Of a DNA stretch of 64,000 nucleotides, positions 46,701 to 58,700 are shown piece by piece. The position numbers were made by a program, and so were the translations under genes. The stretch lies in contig NC_036447.1 in the NCBI RefSeq assembly GCF_002775205.1, positions 31,557,245 to 31,621,244 of the forward strand, in the 5' to 3' direction. This DNA is from Xiphophorus maculatus. Taxonomy: Eukaryota > Chordata > Actinopteri > Cyprinodontiformes > Poeciliidae. Every line of letters starts with the position of its first letter. The stretch's first letter is position 1. The notes beneath the pieces are model-generated. The model did no database searches. It worked only from the letters and a program-made list of their open reading frames with translations, and was not told where the DNA came from.

Positions 46701-49700
46701 TTTGGACTGCTATGTCATTGACTGTCCAAACATCATAGCAGAAGATGCTTTGTGATTTGTAAAAAACAAACAAACAAACAAACAAACAAACAAAAAAAAC
46801 ACAATGATGTTTTTTTTTTTCCCCAAATTATTCAAACAGATCATTGTGCTAATAATATACTTACATTAAAGATCCAAGTGACTCCAAACCACTTTAATAG
46901 CAATGGATACCAACATCAGGGCTTTTGCTGCTCCAGCATAAATAGGTATTTTCTATTTACTCTAAATGTCCTTTTCTGACATTAAAATTTGCTTAATGGT
47001 CTGAAACACATTAGTGCGACAAAAAAGAAAAAAAAAAGAAAATGTCAGGGGGAACATTTTTTAAAAGGGCAGTATTGTGTATTTTCCAGGCATAGTGCCA
47101 TTTCATGGCACAATCAAAGAACTATGCTGCCTTCACTTGTTATAAAAATGCTATGCATATCAAATATGACTTAAAAGAAATTCAACTTCATAATTTAACG
47201 CCTTGAAATTGGATCTTTGTCTCTTTAAAAACTCCTGCTCTTTCTGAAACTCAGGAACTCATCACAACATGGCTCCTCTATTAACCCTCTAACAAAGGTT
47301 TTGCCAAATGAAATCAGACTTTGCAGATGCACAGTTCCATCTGGTGTTTACTAATTGCTGCTAGCTAGTCTGAAGGAGGAAGTTGCAGGGAGGTCTGCTC
47401 TTTGAGGAGGTACTATTCCATTCAACTGCATACATAGTTGAATGGTTGCCATGGGAGACTGAAGGATTTCTTAAACATAGATGAAAGAAGACAACACTTC
47501 CGGTATGTTTTTAATGAAGGAAAAACATTATAACCTGATGTAAAGCTTAAAAAAGTCACTGATTTTACATAACATTGCCCGTTTAACAGCACAGTAGTGT
47601 TTTTTAATTTTACACTCATTCAGCATATTGTGCATTTAGAATACGAAAAGTAAAATGTTGCAGCAAATCCTTTGAAAATAAAGACAGCTCTAAGTGTCTG
47701 TTCCTCTGATCTGTTCATTAGAAGTGCTAAAAAAATGTTTAAAGCTAACTGATAAGTATCTGAGTTTAGATTTATGTTTGACCTTTTACACAGGCTGTAG
47801 CTGAAGCAGTTCTGCCTTTAGGTGGCAGCAAAAGCCCAATCACCTCAGTATCTTCCTCCTCTATGTTGCATCCATCAGGCAGACAATATGTCTAAACTAC
47901 TGTCTAAACTTCCCCAGCTTTATCTCCAGTGGTTTGCACATCTGTGTGTGTTTACCAGCAAGAGCCACGGAGGGTGCGCTTGGCTGTCCGTAACCATAGC
48001 GATTCACAGCAATGACTCTGAACTCATAGCTGACCCCTGACCTCAGACGCTCCAGTGGCACGGAGATGGACCTGCTGGCTGGAGGGAGGAGTCGGATGAA
48101 GGAATCCCAGACTCCCTCGTCTACAGGAATACAAGTTTCATTAACACAAGTGGATGGATATAATTAGTAGCTGTGAGTAAGAAGGACACATTTTAGATGG
48201 GTAAAATATTGTGGTGGAGACAGTAATTGCTGTTACGACTTTTAATAAAGAGGCTTATTCATTGTTAGCAGAAGAAAAATTAAATCAAAGACTACAATTG
48301 CTCTCCTGCAGAGTGCTGAAGCTGTTTCCTTTCCTGTATGACACACATGCCCACGCACGCCCACCCCCACACACAGACACGCACACACACTGGTATTTAA
48401 TTGTGCCTGACTTGATTTTGCACAATGCAGAGACTTGCACTCAGAACAGTTTAGTGTGAGTAAGTAAAATAATCAGTACAGACAGTACAAAGGTCGGAGC
48501 AATGAGTAACAGAGCTCACCTGAGGGACGCGCCTCCACAACGTAACCAGTAACAGGAGTTGCACCCATGTCTCCCTCTGACCAGTGGATAGTGAGGGCAG
48601 AGGATGTCTTGGTGATGGACATTTCCACCGGCGGCCCCGGGGACCCTTCAGTATCAGAGGAACACATTCACATGTAGACATGGTACTGATTTGTGTTGTT
48701 TTCCTGGGAATCAACCCACAGAAATTAGTTTAATCCTACCTATAATTTATTAGCAATGCACAATACATTGGCACTAACATCAGTATCGACTGGTATTAGT
48801 CATTTTTTAACATATCAGTATTGGTTCGATAAAAAAAACTGGCTTGATAATAACAATAAGTATTAATTTCCATTTTTGTTTCCATTTGTGTCAGGAGGGG
48901 AAGGGGTAGAGGTTGGTACTTCATGTTTGGTTCAATACAATTCAATACATTATCCTGGGTTTCCTTAGATAGAAACCTTTTAACACATTGAGTGATTAAT
49001 TGAGCATACTGCACTGTTTGATACCTAGGATCAATTGGAATGTAAGTGTGATTGAATTGAAATAATATTTTGTAAAATGCCTTGAGATGACATTTGTTGT
49101 AAACTGCCAGTATATAAATATAGTGAATTATTAATTGTACTGGCAAAAAGCTTGTTGGAAATTTGTAAGGAATGCTGAAAACAAGGAGCAGTGCAGGGAC
49201 CAGTTTAAATGAGCGACCATTTCTACCAAGAAGAGTGGTCAAATATCCATCCATCCATCTTCTTCCGCTTATCCGGGGTCTGGTCACGGGGGTAGCAGCC
49301 TAAGAAGGCTCTCCCCAGCCACTTGTTCCAGCTCCTCCGGGGGAATCCCGAGGCGTTCCCAGGCCAGTCGAGAAACATAGTCCCTCCAGCGTGTCCTGGG
49401 TCTTCCCCGGGGCCTCCTACCAGTGGGTTGTGCCCGGAACACCTCACCAAGGAGCCATCCAGGAGGCATCCTAACCAGATGCCTGAGCCACTATAACTGG
49501 CTTCTCTCGATGTCAAATATCCAATTATACTTAATTTCTTGTGTGAAGTAATGAAAACTTTTGGGAGAGTCCAGATTTGAATCTGAAGAAGAATCCAAGG
49601 AGGAAGCTAACGTTTAGGGTGATGGCAAGGAGGTCTTCAACCGTAAAGGAATTAAACCAGAGGAATAGAAAAAAAGCCTTTCAGCAGTTGTGACTGCTGA

Positions 49701-52700
49701 AATGCAAATGACAAATTTTCCATTGAATATTTAGATGGGTATAAAAAACGTAAAAAATAAAAATAAAAACTGAGAGCAGAGATGTAACAATAGTCCCATT
49801 ATCCTCTGTTAGACAAGCTTCTTAGTTAAGTAAAAATAAATTTAAAATACAATCTGTTGAGGGTATGAATAATTTTGGGCTTAACTGTATAAACTGGGAC
49901 CTGTATTTAAAGGTTACTTGTATGTAAACTTCATACCTGTATTTTGCTAAAAAGAAATACTTTAGAAGGTCAAATCAAATCTTAATTTCTTTTTTAATTT
50001 TCAGCTGGGGATATCTAAATCTTTGCTAAACAAAACACCAAAAGACACTTTGAATGTTTAATACTCTAAATAAAATCATTTGAGTTGAAGCAAAGTCTAA
50101 AGTGACAACATGTAGAGATTTCTGTCAGCTCTGCCCACCTTTCACAGGTTGAGCTGTGATGTTTGCTTCCACTGCTGATCCGTAGCTGACTGTGAGAGCT
50201 TGAACCCCAAACATATATGTTGCTCCTTTGATCAGGTCTCGAACTTTTAGCCATCGCTGCCAGCTCCCTTTCACATCAACTGTCACCACTTTACTCACTC
50301 CTGCAGATTTTTGAGGAGAAAGCACTTTGTAACAGCAGACATGCCCTTTAGTGAGTGAGTGTCTGTGTTTGTGCATACCTTGTACAGGAGCGGTGGGCTG
50401 ATAGATGACCCGGTAGCCTTCCACTTGTCCATTGGGAGTGAGTGGAGCTCCCCAGGACACGTTGACGCTCCCCCCCATCACTTCAGAGAAGGTCAGGTAG
50501 CTCGGCTGGCTGGGCGCTGCGGAACAAACAGACCAAGGAGATCAGAAGACACGCTGCCTGATGGTTTAGTTTTCAGGGAACTGAGTTGTAACGAACTTCC
50601 TACCAGACTGCAGAGTCCGGGTCCCACGGGGGTCACTGGGAGGTCCATCCCCAGCAGTGTTAAAGGCAGTCAGTGTGACCATATATGGTGTGTAGCTGGT
50701 CAGGTTTGTGAGGTGAACCCGGGTATCTGGGACAAAAATCACCTTCATCTTCTCAGTCTGGTTCTGGTTGTCTCTTTCCCAGTAATGAATCTGGTACACA
50801 GTGAACAAAAGATTCATACTGTTGCCATTCCATAAAAACCTTGTATTCAGCCTCATTCAAACTGAAAACTTTAAATATAACCCAGTGCAACCAAGTCCTT
50901 TAAAATTCACATAAATTGTAAATCTGTGTGTAATCTAGTTTTAAGGACAAATCCAACTGTACAGTGAAGGTTACTTAAAGAACTTCAGTGAATGAACAGC
51001 ATGAAGAAACACAGCAGGTCAGAGAAAGTTGTAAGAGAATATCCAAAGCTTTTTTTCTTTTACCCCTTCAGGGGGTCTTTTGTAGGCTCTAGTGTCCCTT
51101 ATATGAAAGTAGGCTGACAGGAAAGGGGGGAAGACATGCGGCAAATATCGTCGGGTCCAGGAGTCGAACCCGCGACGGCCGCATCAAGGACTCAAGGCCT
51201 CCAAACATGGGTCGCGCTATCCTGTACGCCACCACGGCACACCCAGAATATCCAAAGCTTTAAACATAGAACACAGCTCAACTCAATCCATCATCTGGAA
51301 ACTTGAAGAGGAACAACTAACTATATATTAAGTGATAAAACATTTACATTTGTTATTGTGTTTACACTGCCCTGATAGATCTCAGAGACCCTTCATCCTT
51401 TCCTTATGGTATAAAATCCACAGGGTGACAACACAACGCTAGGAGTACGACTAAACAGGAGAGTATCTAGAATAGGTACTAAACAGACATAACAAAAAGT
51501 AGATCTCGCATTGGGTGCTCGGGCGCAGGAAATATGGCAGCCATCTTGGAGCGGCCATCCGTCCTACTTAGCTAAACCAAAAAACAGCAGAAGATGCCTC
51601 AGCACTGCAGGAAATCTTTGATCAAATCAATGAACTATTGATGTGAGAGCTCGGGGGATGACATCTGCTTTAGGAACATTTTTGGTCATTTTTAAGAAAC
51701 CAACAAATTATTTATGTTTTTTGGGTTTCAAATAATGAAAAAGATACAACTGTTGTATGTTTTTAGATTAATATTTGTTGAAAATTATGATAAAAAGCAT
51801 ATACTTTCCACCTTAATGACAAGAAAAATAGATCTAAATATATTTCTGGTAGTTTTGGTGTCACTGAAGATTTTCTTTGACTCATGTAACTTTTCTGAAG
51901 CCTGCCTTTATGTGTTGAGTCAATTTTGTCTTTGAACACTTTAGCACCTTTTTTTTAAACAGATAAACGATACAGGAACAACAAACTCATTATTGTCTGA
52001 TCTGCAGTCAGAAGGTAATATTGTGGTGTTTATAGAGACTGATCCAGAGCCAGTCTTCTGTTAAAGAGAATGGTTCAGAAAGGCGTACACAAAGAATAGA
52101 GTACCAAGAAACCACAAAAACAAACATGCACATATAATCATAATGATGTGCTGAACAGCACAGTGTAATAATTAATACAAGATGTATTTGTTGTCTGAGA
52201 ACACCTGAATAAAGTGTTCACTCAGTTGTAGATAAGATCTGATACTTTGCTAATATGCCAATAACTTTTCAAATAGCAAAATAAGACTGGTATATTTAAT
52301 AAATGCTCTACATTTTTTAATTTGTCATAAAAACTGACGTTGAAATATATTTTTGGGTGAACGCACTATCTTGCAGTTGGGAAATAAAACTGCAGCAGAG
52401 AGGTATACAAATGGATCAATTTTCTTGTTATTCAGAATATATAGCACTATGGAGCACCATAATCCATATTTAGTGCTTTCAAAGCTGAAGGTAGCAGCTT
52501 CTGAGCAGCACTTGAGGGCAGCATTTGACCGTATCTTTTCTTCTAGGAGTTCTTACTGTAATGAAATACACAATAACTCATTGATACAATCAGCTAAAAA
52601 TCATAGTATATATTACCTTCAGCTCACAGGGGGAAGTTCCATTTAAACAGAATGATATGCCTTGCTGTATTTAGTGAGAACTGCAAAATAAAAGTTGAAC

Positions 52701-55700
52701 TCACTTTGTAATTTCCTCCATTGTTGTTCAAAGAATCAGACTTTGTAGTTGGAATTTTCAGGACAATTAAAAACAAACTTTTTATCTATCATAGATGATT
52801 ATTTTTACTGTATAAAAATGTTATTTAAATTTTTCAACTGTTGAGAATTGATTTAGTAGTCTTCCCAAAAAGACTTTCACTGTTTTTGTATTTTTGTCAC
52901 TGAACATGTTTCAGATGATCAAAAAGAAAAAAAAAATCATTTTGAATATTGTGTGATGGTCTGTTTCTGAATTGCTGTGTTAGTTTCATGTACTTTTTTA
53001 AGCTGCCCACTAATGGAAAAGGGCCAATATTGTTCCATGTTTTCTCCATGTGTGGTTCACTGGAGTCCCAAAGCCTTACAAGCTGCCTTTTAACTCTTTC
53101 CAGACAGATAAATATCAAGACATTAATCTTATTTATTCTTGCTATAGGATAGGTCTTTGAGGTATACCACACATGCTCATTACATTTAATATACAAAATC
53201 ATTCTCGGATATTGAGATTTCACTCAATCAGTTCTGCTTGTTTTGCGGAATGCGTTGTTTAAAGCTACATCATGATTATGCAAATTAGCTGCTGCTGGCC
53301 AAGTCCTCTCAACTCACTGTTTTCATTAGCTCCTGCTAATGCGGAAGCACAATAACTCACCACAAAAATATCTTTTTCCGCAAATGCAACCTTTTTTTTA
53401 AAAAAAATTACCTTTGCAGGGTTAGAGGAGAAGCAATTACCTCTATATGTAAAACAACAACAACAACAAAAAAAAACACAGACAATGTCAGTATGTCTGA
53501 GTGCCTGACATACTGTCACAAATTGCATCTTCTCAATATAAACTATCCCTTTCAGTTTACTACAATTCCAACATTAAATGGAGATGACTAGTGGATCTAG
53601 CAGAAGCTATCATTCAGTGTTAGCTTGTGCTAAATGACAAATCATGTTCATCCTGAACAACAATACAAAAGAAACCATTATGTATGCCATCATCTGCACA
53701 TTTGTGATGAACAGCAGGAACAAAACCTGCTACCAAGTCTTTTGGTAAATCTTGTTAGTAGTTTTCAAAGAACTCCTTCCTAAACTGATCTGCACAAACT
53801 ACAACTTTCTCTGGCAACATCACAAGGGACATTGCAAACAAAACATAAAATGAAGCCACACAGCTTTGTTCTATGTGACTGGACACCTGCTCTGTATTGC
53901 AGCCAACAGCAAAATATGTTCCATATCCAACAGCCATTGTGCAGCAGCATAAATCCAGCAGAACAACCAGTGTTGTATTGTAATGAAGTGGGTGGAGCTC
54001 CACTTGTGTTGCCAGATGAGGGGCTGGACATTGCTTGGATCTGCTAGGTAAGAAAATTGTGACGCAACAATTTAGAGGCTTTTGAAACAGGGTGCTTTGC
54101 AGAAACCAAAAAAAAGCTCTTGGACTGTTCCTAGAAGCAGGAGATGAGTACAGAAATGTTCAAAAAGTGAATTTTACATAATAGTGAACCTTTGAGATTT
54201 AGCAAAAGTGGCAACTGAACTTTCATACCAACCTACGTTGATTTCAGATAGCTTTTTTTCTTTAAGAAGTACAATCTAGATTTGAAATTTGAGTCATAAT
54301 AACTGAGGTTATTTTATGACAAAGTAAAGTCAATTTTGTTTACATACATGTATGTATTTTTGTTTACATACAGTACATGCATGTATGTAAACAAAATTAA
54401 CGTTATTTTGTCATAGAATAACCTCAGTAATTATGACTCAGATTTCAAATCAAGATTGTACTTCTTAAAGAAAAAAGCTATCTGAAATCAACATAGGTCG
54501 GTATGAAAGCTCAGTATCTATATGAATATCAAATAAATTAGAAGAAGTGATCAAAGTTCATTTATCAGACAAGGCACCTTTTGAAAATAAACTTTAAGAA
54601 GGAATTCAACATACTTCTCATTAGTCTCACATTTACATAATAAAAATGTTTTTTATGTGTCTGATATAATATCCTAATCTTAAATGTGTCTTCTTTAGCT
54701 GCAATTATAACAGAATAGCTGCATAACTAACATAAATAAACACTGTGTTACTGAGAAAAGTGAGCTTTTCTATAAACTATAAAATTGTAATAACTAACAA
54801 ATTTAATGAATATGAGTATGTAAAAAAAATAAACCTGGAAAGGCAAGTTTTCTATAGCACCACTCATACACATTTGTTTGATTATTTGATTGTTCTGGGT
54901 ACTGGCTTACCAAGGGTTAAAATATGGCCCAATAACATGTTCACCCTGCTTTGCACAAGAAGAAACTACAACCGTAAGACTTTTTCTTGGTTCTAGCACT
55001 GTTCTGGTGCAAATGATAGACCAGGCATTTAACAACTTGGTGCCTCTCACAACAAAGGTTAAATGGTACCTGAAGACTAAACACAGCTGTGTATTATCAT
55101 TATATATGGTTCAGAGGTTTAGGCCCTGAATGCATCAGAGCCAGAATGAAGACTGGCAGGTGGTACAACCACTAATCTTTGATAAGCACAAAACTAAACA
55201 AGCTCACTGCCAAGGAAAAATGTGCAGAAGCTGACTTGGCATGGTGGGTAAAAAATCCACCAGACAGAAAGGAGGAACAAAGAGAATCTGGCACTGAACA
55301 AAGAAAAACAAAAAACTTGCATCATGAGGGAGCACAGGAGCCATGAAGATCAGGTTGTTGATCAGAGACTGAGAGCAGGAGAGACAGTTGTGCAGAATAC
55401 TGACTGAACCAAAAGCAGAAATATCCAACAGGAGCTTAAAAAACCCAGATTAACCCAACAAAGACAAGAATTCAACAAAACAGAGAGACAATTTGTTCTG
55501 AAATCAAAACCTCCTAAGAATCACAGGTAGAACCAGCCAAGCTGTCGCCTTTCCTCTTTGTGTGTTACCATCCTGTTGTCTGAGCTATTCATCAAACAGT
55601 AAAAGAAGTCACAACCTCTAAATTCATTTATTATTCTTTCTTTGCTCTTGTTCTTTCATCTTAATCTCTTACCCCCCTCCAGTGCTTTACAACCTGCTCC

Positions 55701-58700
55701 TCAAACCTAAACCCGCCCATCCGGCAGTTTAAACACCATCCCTCCATCTTCTTCTCTGATCTGGATTCTAGGGGAACCACTTTTACGTCTCATTCCTTTG
55801 CTCTGCAAATATTACACTCCTTTCTTTAACATTTCTGTCCTTAACTCTGACACACACCAGTGTCTCAAGGACAGATAACCTTGCGTCTGAAGTGCCTAGA
55901 GTAAGAGATGGAGGACGGACAAAGAAATCATACTGAAACCATTAAGGAATTTTCAGATTTTCTTTCATATGTAATTCTTTTTTTCTTGTCTCTTAGATAC
56001 TTGAAGACACAGCAGCATTAACCCTCCTTCAGCAGGCTTGATGTAGACACTTATTTTAAGCGTTTATTTAAGTGTGTGTTTGAGTCTCACTTTGCCTTTC
56101 CCCTGGCAGACATGTTGTATTTGTTCCCTGTGTGTTTGTGCTTGTTTCTCACCTTGTAGCCTTGGATGAGTCCATTCTGGGTCTCCAGGGGCGGCATGTC
56201 CCAGGTCACTTCGAGGGTGGAGGGAGACACGGCTGACACCTTGATCAACTGAGGCGCCACCGAAGGAGCTGCAGCCGGAGAGACGAGAGGTGCTGGTTAC
56301 TGTGTGTGAACAGCTGCATGTTAAAAGACTGGGAAACGAGGAAAATATGCTCTACCCTTCCAATTAGAATGAGCCTCAGGCAGGACCTTGTTATGCCACT
56401 GTACTGCACATAAGAATGAACACTGAGCTGTGTGCACCTGAGGCTGGAAGAGAAGTCCATATCACCTGATTTCATCATTCCCCTCCAGGCTTTTCTGGCT
56501 CCCCCTCCTGCTACGCTCCCCTATCCTCACCTTTTACTCCTCACTATGTGGTACGTACGGCCTACTAAACTCTGCAAACACACTCACACAGCACACTAAC
56601 AAACACACCCCTACACATGCATGGGTGATATGAATGCAGTGCTGCTCCGATGCACTGCAAGTGGAAGTGTTTCTAAAACAATGTGGAATTCTATTTACCT
56701 CTACTCTTGTTTGTAGTTTACAAATGTCTTGCTGTTTCAGGTGTGTGTTTGTGTGTGTGTCTTTGTAATTGTGGGTTGAATGACAAAGTAAGCTGGCTGT
56801 TTTAGGACTCCTGCTTTGACTTTACAAGTAAACGTAAAAGAGGTACAGCCTTCACTATAAAATAGTTAACCTTGTGTCATATTTCATGATGGATACACAT
56901 GGATGCTTCCTATTAGAGAACAAAACAGAGACTTTAAAAGATCATTTTACTGAAGCAGGGTGGGGGGACCGGACAAAGCCCACTAGAAAGAAGACAAAAA
57001 GTCTAAAACTCCAATAAGATTAAAAATCTTTTTAACTGAAAGTGCACTTGGTTCCTCGGTACCTTTGAACAACTTCACACAATTACATGAAAGGTTGTTG
57101 ATGAAATCCTAAAAGCTATCAAAACTCAGAATTGAGCATCTGCACTGGCTGAAAACAAATTTATTTTCCTTTTTAGTCTATTTTTTCGTTGTTTTAGCTT
57201 TGTCACTGCAACTTCAAGCAAAATATAACTTACTGTTATTCCTTCTGTCAAACAGACTAACATCAGGCTGTTGAAATGCTGTCATTTTACCAAAATGCTC
57301 TGAATTTACAGCAGAGGTAAACATTTACTTTTCATGGAAATAATACTCTAAAGCACACTAGCAATTAGTTCAGGATACCTTTGAAAGCAACCTTCGTAAT
57401 GAATTACAGTAATAAAAAAGACAATAAAAGGCAACAGGTCTTTAACTTGACCTGAGCTGGTGTCTGTAACTAAACCTAGCAGAAAAACTCTTCAGAATGC
57501 TAATACAGACTATGCAGTGACGCTCCATTCAACCTTCAGGAGTCTGACTGTTTCTACTCTGCAAACAGTTGGAGGTAATTTAGAGCAATGCTTGTAGAAT
57601 AATTTCAAAGAAACTCAAGGTTACCTGGAAATTAAATATCCATGTCCTAAAGAAAGATATCGTGTGTATAGCTTGTTATTGAATATGGTAAAAACATAAA
57701 GGTGTAAAAATTGAAAAGTCTGAAATTTCTTTCTTGCACTGAAGGCATTCACATATCTCTACTGAGAAATGGAAATATAGAGGTTGATCTGAAAACAAGA
57801 CTTTCTTCTGTCATATCTTACAATTATAAATATGTTTCATGATTGTTTCTTTTCACCTACCTGCCTCTCCAACAGACACCTCAACCGGAGCGGATGGATG
57901 GCTCTCACCGATGATGTTGTAGCTCGTCATCACAATATGATAATGTCTGAACTTCTTTAGTTCTGTAAACAAATGTCAAATCTTTTCAAAGCATTTCTGT
58001 TGCACTAAACATGAAAACACACATCTCTAGTCAGAAGTTTACATCCGACATTAATGTCAAAATAATGTCATAATAATTGTACAGTACAAAACTGAGGATT
58101 TATGTATATTTTTTTTCACCCTGTGTAGATTAGAGAACATCCCCAATGAAGTCACACTTTTGGACACAGTTCTAGTTATCTCATTAAAAGTGAATATGAC
58201 ATTTATAACCATAATCAGTGTATCAGGGTAAAGACTTTGGCTTTATGTTGGTCGACTTTGTAACTTACGTGTCAACTCAAACTCTGTGAGTGAGGCACTG
58301 CTGACTGTCTTGAAGGTGCTCTTGGCTTTGGAAAAGTGAAGGAAAACAAATGGAGAGGAAATCAATTGTGCTTTGAGTCCAACAACAAACTGCTCAATTA
58401 TAATGGGATTTAATAGAATCACTGTATTGAAGAACAAAGCATTCAAAGACATTTTTGCTTCAGTATTGTTGCAGGACTCTATACTTTGCAGTGGGTAGAA
58501 ATTTTTCCACCACTCTATACCTACAGACAGAGATGCTGCTGAGTTTGAGGAATAGAGAGGAGAAAAATATCGTTACCCAAAAATAGATGAAAATAGATAA
58601 ACACAGCATAGTGTACAATGCAAATAAAAACATTTATCAAAGCTGAAAATTATCATTTAAACAAGGTTCTCTGAATTAGTGGCAGTCCATTCCGAGTTTT

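Noticed and set aside
48796-49287. 163-codon minus-strand open frame
   Set aside because: AT-rich, runs across a LINE tail fragment and into the Rex3-like copy; no coherent protein.
51150-51244. Possible tRNA gene on the minus strand
   Set aside because: A and B boxes are present but the acceptor stem does not close, and a SINE body with a TSD follows, so it is a SINE head.
53220-54060. Open frames with cysteine-rich peptides (about 53755-54031)
   Set aside because: No splice context or family match; probably part of an unidentified repeat in a sidekick intron.
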